Source of the DNA: Plastoroseomonas arctica
GTDB taxonomy: Bacteria; Pseudomonadota; Alphaproteobacteria; Acetobacterales; Acetobacteraceae
Length of the DNA: 64,000 nt
Assembly (NCBI RefSeq): GCF_018128965.1
Contig: NZ_JAAEDH010000002.1
Location: forward strand, 186,001 to 250,000
Direction: 5' to 3'
Shown: piece by piece, positions 52,081 to 60,932 of the stretch
Numbering within the stretch: position 1 is the first letter of the stretch
Layout: every line of letters begins with the position of its first letter
The notes under the pieces: model-generated
What the model saw: only the letters and a program-made list of their open reading frames with translations
What the model was told of the DNA's origin: nothing
The model's database searches: none
Translations under genes and position numbers: made by a program

Positions 52081-55000
52081 ATGACACATACACTAGAGTT
52101 CCGTCGTGCTTCAGGGTCCGCCCGCGTCTCGCTCGGCGAAGCGCTTTCGGTGATTGCCGCCGGAGAGGAGACGCTCGCCGAACCGCTGCGTCTCAAGCCG
52201 TTCGAGCATTGGGTCGGACACATCCCGTTCGCCTTCTGGTTGACCGCAAAGCTGCGTCCGCGTGTCTTCGTCGAGCTGGGCACCCATCGCGGCAACTCCT
52301 ACCTCGCCTTCTGCCAGGCCATCGAGGCGGAGCGCTGCGGCACCCGCGCCTATGCGGTGGACACCTGGGAAGGCGATCCGCACATGGCACGCGAGGATGG
52401 CCTGTTCGAGGAACTCTCCGCCTACCACGATCCGCGATACGGCCATTTCTCCGCGCTCCTCCGCGCGGATTTCGATGCCGCGCGAACGGTGTTCCCGGAG
52501 GGCTCGATCGACCTGCTGCATATCGACGGCACCCACACCTATGAGGCCGTCAAGCATGATTTCGAGAACTGGCGCCCGGCTCTCTCGGATCGCGCGGTGG
52601 TCCTGTTCCACGACACCAATGTGCGCCGGGCACCGTTCGGCGTGTGGAAGCTCTGGGAGGAGCTGTCGCGAGACCGGCCAAGCTTCGAGTTCATCCATTC
52701 CTACGGCCTGGGCGTCCTGGGCATGGGGAGCAACCTGCCCGAACCGCTGACGGCCTTGTTCGATGCCAGCAGCAACGAAGCGCTGGAGACGCCCATTCGC
52801 GCATTTTTCGCCTCGCGCGGCGCGACCGCCGTCCAGCGCCTGGAAGCCCAGATCGCCCGGTCGGAGATCGACGCGGTGGTGCAGGCGAGCGCGGCGGCCG
52901 TCGCCGCCGAACGCGCCAACCACGAGCGCGCGCAGGCCGACCGGAGCGAGGAACAAGAACGTGCGCTCCGTCGTTCGGCCGAGATTGCGATGAAGCTGAC
53001 GCGCATCGAGGACGATGTCCGGCGATCGAACGCCCTCCTCACGGCGGGCGCTGAGCGCGACGCCTTGCTGGAACGGCAAGGCGAAGAGATCAGGCATCTC
53101 GAGGCGGCGCTGGCGGCCATCCGCACCAGCAGCTCCTGGCGCGTCACCGGCCCGCTGCGCCGCATCACGCGGCTCCTGCGGCGCGAGCGCCCCGCTCCCG
53201 TCTCGCCGCCTGCGCCTGCGGCACCGGCGGCGTTGGCGACGGAACAGCCTCTAGTCTATGAACCGCCACGTCCGACCCTCGTGGAGCCGGGCACGGCGAA
53301 GCGCTGGCCGATCGTCATGCCCGATCTGTTCGCCCTTCGCGGTCGGACGACGAAGGCCCGGATCGCGGTCGTCGCCCACATCTTCTACCCCGAGCTCTGC
53401 GACGAACTGCTGACGGCCGCGCAACGCATCGATGAACCCTTCGACCTGTTCGTGACATTGGTCGAAGGTCACTCCGACATGCTTCGCGCGGATATCCTGG
53501 ACCGGATGCCTGAGGCGCAGATCTGGGTCTTCCCCAATCGCGGGCGCGACATCCTCCCTTTCCTGGCGCTCGCAACGGCCGGCGCATTCCGCGACCATGA
53601 GCTGATCTGCAAGCTTCACACCAAGCGCAGCCCGCATCGCCCGGACGGCGACGTCTGGCGCCAACACCTGGTGACGAGCGTGCTGCCGGACCGTGAAGGC
53701 GCGGGCGCATTGATCGGTGCTTTCGCCGCCGACCCGGAGCTCGGCCTCGTCGTCGCCGACGGGCAGGTGTTCAGCGGTCCCGAGTTCTGGCTCTCCAACC
53801 TGCCGCACCTCGGCAACCTGCTTCCCCTGCTCGGCCGAACGGTGGAGGATGCGGTCGATCTGCCGTTCGCCGGCGGATCGATCTTCTGGCTGCGCGCTTC
53901 CCTGCTGCACGACCTCGTCGGCCTGAAGATCGACCCTGACGCGTTCGAGCCCGAGCCGATCGGCAATGATGGCGCGCTGGCCCACGCCTTCGAGCGCCTG
54001 TTCAGCGTTGCCTGCCACTCGGCGGGGATGCGGATCGAGCAGACGTCGACGGTCCTGTCGGGCGCAAGCGCGTCATCGACGCGGCCGGAGGCCGCGACCG
54101 CCCCGCGCATCATCGCCTTCTACCTGCCGCAGTTCCATCCGATCCCGGAGAATGACCGCTGGTGGGGTGCGGGGTTCACTGAATGGACCAATGTCACGCG
54201 TGCGCGGCCCTTGTTCCCTGGCCATCGGCAGCCGCGTTTGCCGGGGGAACTCGGCTTCACCGACCTGCGTCTGGCGGAGACACGCGCTGCGCAGGCGGAG
54301 CTGGCCCGAGCCCATGGTGTCTCCGGCTTCTGCTACTATCACTACTGGTTCGGCGACGGCCGGCGCCTTCTGCAACGGCCACTCGATGAAGTGCTGACGA
54401 GCGGCACGCCGGATTTCCCCTTCATGATCTGCTGGGCGAATGAGCCCTGGAGCCGCAACTGGGATGGCGCCGAGCGCGAGGTCCTGGTGGCGCAGGATTA
54501 TCCGGCGGGCTGGCCGACCGCCTTCGCACGGGACGTGGCGCCGCTTCTGCGTGACCGGCGCTACATCAGGCTCGGCGGCGCCGATGGTCCGCCCATGTTG
54601 ATGATCTACCGCATCATGCATCTGCCCGACCCGGCAAGGGCGATGGCGGAACTCCGCGCGGCGCTCGATGATTGCGGCATCGGGCGGGTGCACATCTCGG
54701 CCGGGCTCGTCGCCATGCATCCGGATCCGCCACGGCCGGATCGGCCGGAGGCGCTTGGCCTGGATTCCTTTTTCGAGTTCCCGCCGCACGGAATGCCGAC
54801 TATCGAGATGCCGGCCACCGCCCGGCCGGCCGAGATGTCGAACAAGCTCTACGACTACGCCAAGACGGTCGACGCCGTGCTTGCCCGGCTTGGTTCCCCC
54901 GATGGCGCGTCGCCGCCGCACCGGGCGGCGATGATGGGTTGGGACAACACCGCCCGCCGAGGCACGGCGGCGCATGTGTTCCACGGCGCCACGCCCAACC

Positions 55001-55203
55001 ATTTCCGCCGCTGGCTGCGCGCGCTGGTGCGCGAGGAGCAGGCACGACAGCCCGCCCAGGAACGGCTCATCTTCGTCAATGCCTGGAACGAGTGGGCGGA
55101 AGGGACCTGCCTTGAACCCGACCGCGATTTCGGGCGAGGCTGGCTCGCCTCCGTGCACAGCGCACTGGCCCAGGACGGCCGCTCACGGCGCGGCGCCGGC
55201 TGA
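52081..55203 (+). CDS. methyltransferase - coiled coil - RgpF-like - WbsX-like glycan biosynthesis fusion
   Basis: 1040 residues, cytosolic. (1) About 40-215: class I SAM-methyltransferase-like (VFVELGTHRGNSYLAF motif I; IDLLHIDGTHTYEAVKHD; VLFHDTN). (2) About 255-350: coiled coil rich in Glu/Arg/Ala ending SSSWRVTGPLRRI. (3) About 425-660: rhamnan synthesis F (RgpF) domain (VVAHIFYPELCDELL, FPNRGRDILPFL, KLHTKRSPHR). (4) About 675-1030: WbsX/GH99-like domain (IAFYLPQFHPIPENDRWWG, FTEWTNV, CYYHYWF, FVNAWNEWAEGTCLEPD). ATG 52081 has GGAGG upstream. Such proteins act on O-antigen or capsule chains. Followed by a methyltransferase and TPR-glycosyltransferase. Confidence 0.88.
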   Translation: MTHTLEFRRASGSARVSLGEALSVIAAGEETLAEPLRLKPFEHWVGHIPFAFWLTAKLRPRVFVELGTHRGNSYLAFCQAIEAERCGTRAYAVDTWEGDPHMAREDGLFEELSAYHDPRYGHFSALLRADFDAARTVFPEGSIDLLHIDGTHTYEAVKHDFENWRPALSDRAVVLFHDTNVRRAPFGVWKLWEELSRDRPSFEFIHSYGLGVLGMGSNLPEPLTALFDASSNEALETPIRAFFASRGATAVQRLEAQIARSEIDAVVQASAAAVAAERANHERAQADRSEEQERALRRSAEIAMKLTRIEDDVRRSNALLTAGAERDALLERQGEEIRHLEAALAAIRTSSSWRVTGPLRRITRLLRRERPAPVSPPAPAAPAALATEQPLVYEPPRPTLVEPGTAKRWPIVMPDLFALRGRTTKARIAVVAHIFYPELCDELLTAAQRIDEPFDLFVTLVEGHSDMLRADILDRMPEAQIWVFPNRGRDILPFLALATAGAFRDHELICKLHTKRSPHRPDGDVWRQHLVTSVLPDREGAGALIGAFAADPELGLVVADGQVFSGPEFWLSNLPHLGNLLPLLGRTVEDAVDLPFAGGSIFWLRASLLHDLVGLKIDPDAFEPEPIGNDGALAHAFERLFSVACHSAGMRIEQTSTVLSGASASSTRPEAATAPRIIAFYLPQFHPIPENDRWWGAGFTEWTNVTRARPLFPGHRQPRLPGELGFTDLRLAETRAAQAELARAHGVSGFCYYHYWFGDGRRLLQRPLDEVLTSGTPDFPFMICWANEPWSRNWDGAEREVLVAQDYPAGWPTAFARDVAPLLRDRRYIRLGGADGPPMLMIYRIMHLPDPARAMAELRAALDDCGIGRVHISAGLVAMHPDPPRPDRPEALGLDSFFEFPPHGMPTIEMPATARPAEMSNKLYDYAKTVDAVLARLGSPDGASPPHRAAMMGWDNTARRGTAAHVFHGATPNHFRRWLRALVREEQARQPAQERLIFVNAWNEWAEGTCLEPDRDFGRGWLASVHSALAQDGRSRRGAG

Positions 55204-55208
55204 CGGTG

Positions 55209-56072
55209 ATGTTCGCACATATCGCAGCACTCCTGTCGGCGGCAGAACACGACCCTCGCGTGGCCTCGCGTAATGCGGCGATCCAGGCCCTGCGGCAGCT
55301 CGGATTGGATGATTTCGGCCAGGTGCTCCTCGCCATGCCGCACGCCGATTTCCCGAAGTTGAGCGCGCTTCTGCCGGCCATGGCATCGCCCGACGTGCAG
55401 ATGCAGTGGACCGGGAACCATGGGGAGGTCCTGCTCAGGCAGAGCTGCAACTTCATCCGCTCGCTCGTCTACAACCATGCGCTTGTCAGCGGGGCCGTCG
55501 CGACCCGCCTGCGCGTGCTCGACTATGGTTGTGGGTATGGGCGCCTGGCGCGCCTGATGTACTACTTCGTGGATCCCGAGGATCTGCACGGCGTCGATCC
55601 GTGGCATCGCTCCATCGAGGAATGCGCGGCCGCCGGGTTGGGGCCGAATTTCACCCTTTCGGCGTACCTGCCCCGGTCGCTGCCAGTCTCCGGCTCGTTC
55701 GAGCTTGCCTACGCCTTCTCCGTTTTCACCCATCTCTCCGAGCACGCCGCTCGGCTGGCGCTCGCCGCCATCCGCGCGCGACTTGCCACCGGCGGAGTCC
55801 TCGCCATCACCATCCGCCCGCCGGAATACTGGTCGCTCGATGTCTCCGGTGCGGGTCCGGAGGACCGTGCGCGCATGCGCGTGCTGCATGACACGGACGG
55901 CTTCGCCTTCCACCCGCACGACCTGCCGCCGGTTGAGGGCGAGCTGACCTATGGCGACACGAGCATGACGCTGGACTGGCTGGCGCGCGCGGCCCCGGGC
56001 TATGCGATCCGCCGCATCGACCGATCGCTTGAGGATCCCTACCAGCTCTACGTCTTCATGCAGGCCACATGA
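55209..56072 (+). CDS. class I SAM-dependent methyltransferase
   Basis: 287 residues. SAM motif I LRVLDYGCGYGRLARLMYYF (about 107-126), DLHGVDPWHRSIEEC motif II region, FELAYAFSVFTHLSEHAARLAL and GGVLAITIRPPEYW. Substrate unknown, likely a glycan or lipid sugar. GTG 55206 directly precedes ATG 55209. Starts 5 bp after the fusion protein, so probably the same transcript. Its last 25 bases overlap the end of the convergent TPR gene. Confidence 0.88.
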   Translation: MFAHIAALLSAAEHDPRVASRNAAIQALRQLGLDDFGQVLLAMPHADFPKLSALLPAMASPDVQMQWTGNHGEVLLRQSCNFIRSLVYNHALVSGAVATRLRVLDYGCGYGRLARLMYYFVDPEDLHGVDPWHRSIEECAAAGLGPNFTLSAYLPRSLPVSGSFELAYAFSVFTHLSEHAARLALAAIRARLATGGVLAITIRPPEYWSLDVSGAGPEDRARMRVLHDTDGFAFHPHDLPPVEGELTYGDTSMTLDWLARAAPGYAIRRIDRSLEDPYQLYVFMQAT

Positions 56073-57919
56073 GTCCGGAGTGCACGCTCGACCGCCTCCA
56101 GCACGGCTGACCATGCGCCGGGGTGCGGCTGGCGGAATTCGCGCAACGAAGGATACAGACGCGCCGCATCGGGCGCCGCGCCCCAGCGCCAGCACGTATC
56201 CGCCCGATTAAGCAGCCAGGCTGGCTGGCCCAGGGCGCCGGCCAGATGGATGACGGCGGTATCCACGCCGATGACCAGGTCAAGTGCCGCCACCAGGCCC
56301 GCGGTCTCCGCGAAATCAACGAGCGCCGCGGTTGGGTCGGCAATGCCAGCGACCGGCGCATCGAGTGCGGCGGCGCCGAGCTGCAGCGAGACCAGGCTGA
56401 CGCCGTCGATCGCGGCGAGCGGCAGCAGCGACGCGAGGGGCATCGATCGCCGACGGTCCGCACCCAGTCCCGGGCTCCCCGCCCAGACGAGACCGACGCG
56501 CAGGCCGGGCAGTGGCCGCAGCCAGTCGCGCCAGCGCGCCACGCGTGCCTCGTCGGCGCGCAGATACGCGTCGCGCGTCGCGTCGCCGCCGAGGCGATGC
56601 GGCAGGCTCAGCAACGGGCATTCGAGGTCGAAGCCCCGCATGTCCGCGCCCTCCGCCACCAGCGCGACGCCTGCGAACTGGCCCCGGAGCAAGGACACGA
56701 GCGGCGGCTGCACCTGCAGCCCGATGGCGGCCGCCGACGGCAGCGATGCAAGATAGCGGCAGAACTGGATCGTATCGCCGAGCCCCTGCTCGGCATGGAT
56801 GAGCAACCGGCGGCCTTCGAGCGGGCCGCCATCCCAGCGCGGCACATCGAAGCGCCGCACCCGGCCGCGCCAGGCGTGCGCGCCAAAGCGTGCCTCATGC
56901 GCGGCCCAGCCCTCCTCGTGGCGGCCAGCCTGCAACAAGGTAAAGGCAAGGTTCACCTCGGCATCGGCATCGCCGGGCCTGAGACGCAAGGCCTGGCGCA
57001 GGGCCGTTTCCGCCTCATCGAGGCGTCCCGCATTGCGCAGCGTGTCGCCGAGCGCCACCAGGGCCTCCGGCATGGCGGGGCGGCGGAGCAGCGCAGCGCG
57101 CAGCGCCGCCTCGGCCGCGTCGTGCGCGCCGCGCTGTGTCTCGACCACGCCCAGGCCGACCAGCGCGGCTTCCGCCATCGGCGCGACCTCAAGCGCCGCC
57201 AGATAGGCGTTCCGCGCTGCGTCGGGCTGTCCGAGTTCATACAGCAGGTTCCCGCACTCGATCCGCGCCGCATCGTCCATCGGCGCCAGACGCAGCGCCT
57301 CGCGCAGGGGCGCTTCGGCCTCAGCGAGGCGGCCGAGTTTGCGCAGCACGGTCGCCAACCCCAGCCAGGCGATCGGGTCCTGCGGCTGCAGCCGTGTCGC
57401 TTGGCGGAGTTCCGGCTCGGCCTCGGCGAGGCGTCCGGCAGCAAGGAGCAACGCGCCGAGATCGGCCCGTGCCGTAGCGAAATCCGGCTGCAGATGCAGC
57501 GCCTGTCGCAGGCAGACCTCGGCCTCGGGCACACGGCCCGTATCGCGCAGCACCAGCGCCAGGTTGGCGAGCGCCGAGGGGTAGGCTGGCCGCAAACGAA
57601 GTGCGGAGCGCAATGACGCTTCGGCCTCATCCATCCGGCACAGCTGGCGCAGCGCGTTGCCGAGATTGCCGAGTGCATCGGGATCATTCGGCTGCAGTCG
57701 AAGCGCGGTGCGCAGATGCGGCTCCGCCTCCGCGGTGCGACCGCGCGCCGCGATGATCGTGCCGAGCGTCGCATGCGCCGGCGCGTTGTCCGGGTCAGCG
57801 GCGGCCGCCGCGCGGAACTGCGTCTCCGCCTCCTCGAGGCGTCCCGCACGAAGATGCGCCAGACCCTCCCGCAAAGCGGCCTCGACCTCGGCGTTCGGCC
57901 CTCGTGCCGAGGCGGTCAT
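56048..57919 (-). CDS. TPR protein with C-terminal glycosyltransferase-like domain
   Basis: 623 residues. About ten tandem TPRs, residues 10-370 (repeats like GRLAEAEPELRQATRLQPQDP and GRLDEAETALRQALRLRPGDA; nearly 34 residues each). C-terminal part about 375-610: LLIHAEQGLGDTIQFCRYLASL and VIGVDTAVIHLAGALGQPAWLL, wording of the TPR-linked GT9/ADP-heptose-like enzymes. Start: ATG 57919 with AAGGGTGAC upstream is preferred over ATG 57958. Likely adds sugar to a glycan or protein. Convergent with the methyltransferase and divergent from the metzincin gene. Confidence 0.87.
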   Translation of the reverse strand: MTASARGPNAEVEAALREGLAHLRAGRLEEAETQFRAAAAADPDNAPAHATLGTIIAARGRTAEAEPHLRTALRLQPNDPDALGNLGNALRQLCRMDEAEASLRSALRLRPAYPSALANLALVLRDTGRVPEAEVCLRQALHLQPDFATARADLGALLLAAGRLAEAEPELRQATRLQPQDPIAWLGLATVLRKLGRLAEAEAPLREALRLAPMDDAARIECGNLLYELGQPDAARNAYLAALEVAPMAEAALVGLGVVETQRGAHDAAEAALRAALLRRPAMPEALVALGDTLRNAGRLDEAETALRQALRLRPGDADAEVNLAFTLLQAGRHEEGWAAHEARFGAHAWRGRVRRFDVPRWDGGPLEGRRLLIHAEQGLGDTIQFCRYLASLPSAAAIGLQVQPPLVSLLRGQFAGVALVAEGADMRGFDLECPLLSLPHRLGGDATRDAYLRADEARVARWRDWLRPLPGLRVGLVWAGSPGLGADRRRSMPLASLLPLAAIDGVSLVSLQLGAAALDAPVAGIADPTAALVDFAETAGLVAALDLVIGVDTAVIHLAGALGQPAWLLNRADTCWRWGAAPDAARLYPSLREFRQPHPGAWSAVLEAVERALRTHVACMKT

Positions 57920-58119
57920 GTCACCCTTACCTGCATCCCCGGTAACTCGATTCATCATATGATAACGATACCGTCATGTAACGGACATCACACGAAAGTG
58001 GGTCGTTCGGCCCTACACCGCGTTTCAGTCGCTTTCTAGCATCGACCATCGCGCGAGTGCGCGACGGCGGAGCACCATTTCTTGGTGCTTCGTGTGCAAG
58101 ATCAAGGGAAAGAGAAAGC

Positions 58120-59916
58120 ATGTCAGGAACCGTTGCACCCGGTGCCGTAGGACGTCCACCGACAGCATCGATTGGCGAATCCGGTAATGAATTCGTGGAT
58201 GCCTTCATTAACAATGGCCGGCACTACGTGAACCCGACCGGCGTCACGGGCCCGGTCCAGATCAACTACTATTTCGGACAGCTCACCGGTCCGGGCAATC
58301 CTGTCACCGGCGTCGGCGTGCCCTATTCCTGGCGCCCGTTCGAGACGGCGGCCTGGGAAAAGGCCGTGAAGGGTTGGGAGAACGTCGCCAATGTCGACTT
58401 CGTCCGGGTCGAGCTGCAGGCGGACGCGCTGTTCGTCGAGCGGCTGGAAAACCAGGCGACCGCCGGCGGCACGGTCTCCGCATCGCACAGCCTTCCCTCG
58501 GCGAACCTGTCGTCGCAATCGCAAGGGACGTACAATTTCGAGGCGGTGAACGTTCGCCAGTGGTCCGCGGACATGCTGGAGCCGGGCGGCAATTTCTACC
58601 GCACCTTCATCCACGAGACCGGTCACGGGCTTGGCCTGAAGCACCCCCACGACAGCGGCAGCGGCGCGTTCAACCCGAACTTCTTCCCAGGCATCGACCC
58701 GACGGATGACGCGGCGGTGCGTCAGCGCAGCCTCGGCGTGCTCGAACTGAACCATATGTTCGGCTCGGTCATGTCCTACCTGCACGGCTACGAGTTCGAC
58801 GACCAGGGCCGCATCGACCTTGTCGCCACGCGGCAGCGCCCGGTGGCCGACGACTTCTTCCTCGACCACGGCTTCGCCGCGACGCCGATGGCCTACGACA
58901 TCGCCGCCATCCAATACATGTACGGGGCGAACACCACCTATCGCACCGCCGACAACGTCTACATCCTGCCCGACAGCAATGACCCGCACCCGTTCGTGCG
59001 CGGCCCAGTCAATGAGGTGGGCGAACAGGAAACCATCATCTACCAGCCGGACACGGCCTACTGGGAGTGCCTCTGGGACGCCGGCGGCATCGACGAGATC
59101 CGCTATGACGTGACCGACGCCTCCGGCAACGTGGTGGCCGGCAAGGCCAACGCGATCATCGACCTGACCGCCGCCACGCTCGACATGAGCGAGACGGGCT
59201 ATGGCGTGCTCAGCTATGCGGCGTTCATCGGCGGCGGCTACACCATCGCCAATGGCGTCGTCATCGAGAACGCCACCGGCGGCGACGGCAACGACCTGCT
59301 GACCGGCAACGGGGCGAACAACCTCATCCAGGGTCGCGGCGGCAATGACGAGATCCACGCGACGCTCGGCACCGACGTGGTGATCGGCGGCGAGGGCAGC
59401 GACGTGGTGGTCTTCTCGGGCACCTTGGCGAGCTACACGGCCTCGAACCTCGGGGCATTCTCCTCGGTCAGCAGCGGCGCCAACGTCACCTATGCCTATG
59501 GCGTCGAATCGATGCGCTTCGCCGACGGCACAATCGCGCCGACGAGCCTCGCGGGCCTGGTCGACAACTTCTTCTATCTGAGCCGGAACGCGGACGTCTT
59601 CACCGCGGGCATGGATGCGGAGATGCACTACGACACCTATGGCCGATTCGAGGGGCGTGATCCGAACGCCTACTTCGACACATCGGCCTATCTCGCCACC
59701 TATGGCGACGTTGCGGCGTCCGGCCTCAATCCCGTTGATCACTACCTGATCTATGGTTGGCGCGAGGGCCGCGATCCCTCGACCAATTTCGATGGCGACG
59801 CGTATCTCGCGGCGAACCCGGATGTGGCCGCGGCGAACATCAACCCGCTGGCGCACTTTCTTGCCTATGGGCGGGCCGAGGGTCGCGTCGCGGTGGATGA
59901 CGGCGTGCTGGGCTGA
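58120..59916 (+). CDS. metzincin (serralysin-like M10) metalloprotease with RTX and C-terminal repeats
   Basis: 598 residues, no signal peptide. Zinc site HETGHGLGLKH at 165-175 (HExxHxxGxxH) and Met-turn SVMSY at 216-220 mark an M10 metzincin. RTX-type glycine/aspartate nonapeptides at about 386-430 (GGDGNDLLTGNGANNLIQG, GGEGSDVVVFSG) imply calcium binding and type I secretion. C-terminus: three repeats of about 35-38 residues, from 483, 521 and 559 (YLxxYGDVxxxxLNPxxHYxxYGxxEGRDP pattern). A signal for T1SS is uncertain because the C-terminus is not typically hydrophobic. AGGGAAAGAG precedes ATG 58120. Hairpin terminator downstream. Confidence 0.9.
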   Translation: MSGTVAPGAVGRPPTASIGESGNEFVDAFINNGRHYVNPTGVTGPVQINYYFGQLTGPGNPVTGVGVPYSWRPFETAAWEKAVKGWENVANVDFVRVELQADALFVERLENQATAGGTVSASHSLPSANLSSQSQGTYNFEAVNVRQWSADMLEPGGNFYRTFIHETGHGLGLKHPHDSGSGAFNPNFFPGIDPTDDAAVRQRSLGVLELNHMFGSVMSYLHGYEFDDQGRIDLVATRQRPVADDFFLDHGFAATPMAYDIAAIQYMYGANTTYRTADNVYILPDSNDPHPFVRGPVNEVGEQETIIYQPDTAYWECLWDAGGIDEIRYDVTDASGNVVAGKANAIIDLTAATLDMSETGYGVLSYAAFIGGGYTIANGVVIENATGGDGNDLLTGNGANNLIQGRGGNDEIHATLGTDVVIGGEGSDVVVFSGTLASYTASNLGAFSSVSSGANVTYAYGVESMRFADGTIAPTSLAGLVDNFFYLSRNADVFTAGMDAEMHYDTYGRFEGRDPNAYFDTSAYLATYGDVAASGLNPVDHYLIYGWREGRDPSTNFDGDAYLAANPDVAAANINPLAHFLAYGRAEGRVAVDDGVLG

Positions 59917-59934
59917 GTCTTCGTCGAATGAACG

Positions 59935-59961
59935 ACAGCCGGCGGCCCCGCCGCCGGCTGT
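59935..59961 (+). terminator. hairpin terminator after the metzincin gene
   Basis: Perfect 12-bp arms ACAGCCGGCGGC (59935-59946) and GCCGCCGGCTGT (59950-59961) with loop CCC, 18 bp after the stop. Few T follow, so it may be a pause or partial terminator. Confidence 0.7.
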
Positions 59962-60076
59962 GCTGAATCGCCGAGGTTTGCGATCTTCCGTGGACGCAGG
60001 ATCGGCAGCGATGGCGGCGATGGAACCAATCCGTCGACCGCCGTCGTGATGTTCCGGCTTGAGGAGAAACCGCGGC

Positions 60077-60124
60077 GCGCTCCTTCCCCAACCCGGCGCC
60101 TCTCTGGCGAGCCTCAACCCTCAC
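60077..60124. repeat. dispersed copy of the ccmF/ccmE repeat arm
   Basis: About 48 bp is a close match to 46857-46905: shared core CTTCCCCAACCCGGC versus CCTCCCCAACCCGGC, then CGGCGAGGCTCAAC versus TGGCGAGCCTCAAC and CCTC. It carries one arm only. Lies in the gap between the metzincin terminator and the SDR gene. Confidence 0.7.
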
Positions 60125-60156
60125 AATTCAAGAAACGAGCGGAGCGTCCCGCTTGC

Positions 60157-60930
60157 TCACTTCCGGAACAGGTTGCCCCCATCCACGTCCACCACCGTGC
60201 CGCTCAGGTAGGCGCCGCGCGCCGAGGCGAGGAATACGCTGAGCCAGGCAATCTCCTCGGGCTCCGCAGGGCGTCCGAAGGGCAGGTCGGCCAGCATTTC
60301 CTCCCAGCGCGACTCATCGCCGAACTTCTGCTGGGCGCGGTTCCTGGAGAGCGTGACGATGCGGTCGGTGCGGGTGGCGGCGGGGTTGATGCCGGTGACC
60401 CGGACGTTGTGGGCGGGCGATGCGCCGCCGAGCGCGCGGGTGAAGGCGATCAGCGCCGCGTTGCCGGCTGCGCCGCAGATGTAGTCGGCCCGCGGCGCCT
60501 GGCCGGCCATGCCGATGATGTTGACGATGGCGCCCGAAGCCGCGGCTTCCATCTGCGGCAGGTAGAGCTGGCACAGGTGGATGTAGCCCATCACCTTCAG
60601 CGCCCAGGCACTGGACCAACGCTCCATGCTGATGTCGGCCAGGCGGCCACCGGGAATGGCGCCGGCGTTGTTCACCAGGATGTCGATGGCCGGGTGCGCC
60701 TCGGCAAGCGCGCTGCGGGCGGCGCCGTCGGAGAGGTCGGCGGCGTGGATCGCGACGCCGACATTGTGGCGCTGGCGGATACCGGCGGCGGCGGCTTCGA
60801 GGGCCTCGGCGTTGCGCGAGACCATGATGAGGTCGCAGCCCTCGGCCGCGAAGGCCTCGGCGCAGGCGAGGCCGATGCCCTTCGAGGCACCGGTGACGAG
60901 CGCGCGCTTGAAGCGCAACTCCATGTCCAT
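60157..60930 (-). CDS. SDR family protein with altered catalytic residues
   Basis: 257 residues. Cofactor motif LVTGASKGIGLACAEA and NNAGAIPGG are intact. The active-site region reads IIGMAGQAPRADYICGAAGNAALIAF: the usual Ser is Gly/Met and the YxxxK Lys is absent (Y then I-C-G-A, or Asn at the aligned Lys). So the family fold is clear but normal dehydrogenase chemistry is doubtful. I recall a subfamily with this wording, unverified. ATG 60930 lies 2 bp after the ThDP enzyme stop; the pair is one operon. Confidence 0.85.
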   Translation of the reverse strand: MDMELRFKRALVTGASKGIGLACAEAFAAEGCDLIMVSRNAEALEAAAAGIRQRHNVGVAIHAADLSDGAARSALAEAHPAIDILVNNAGAIPGGRLADISMERWSSAWALKVMGYIHLCQLYLPQMEAAASGAIVNIIGMAGQAPRADYICGAAGNAALIAFTRALGGASPAHNVRVTGINPAATRTDRIVTLSRNRAQQKFGDESRWEEMLADLPFGRPAEPEEIAWLSVFLASARGAYLSGTVVDVDGGNLFRK

Positions 60931-60932
60931 GG

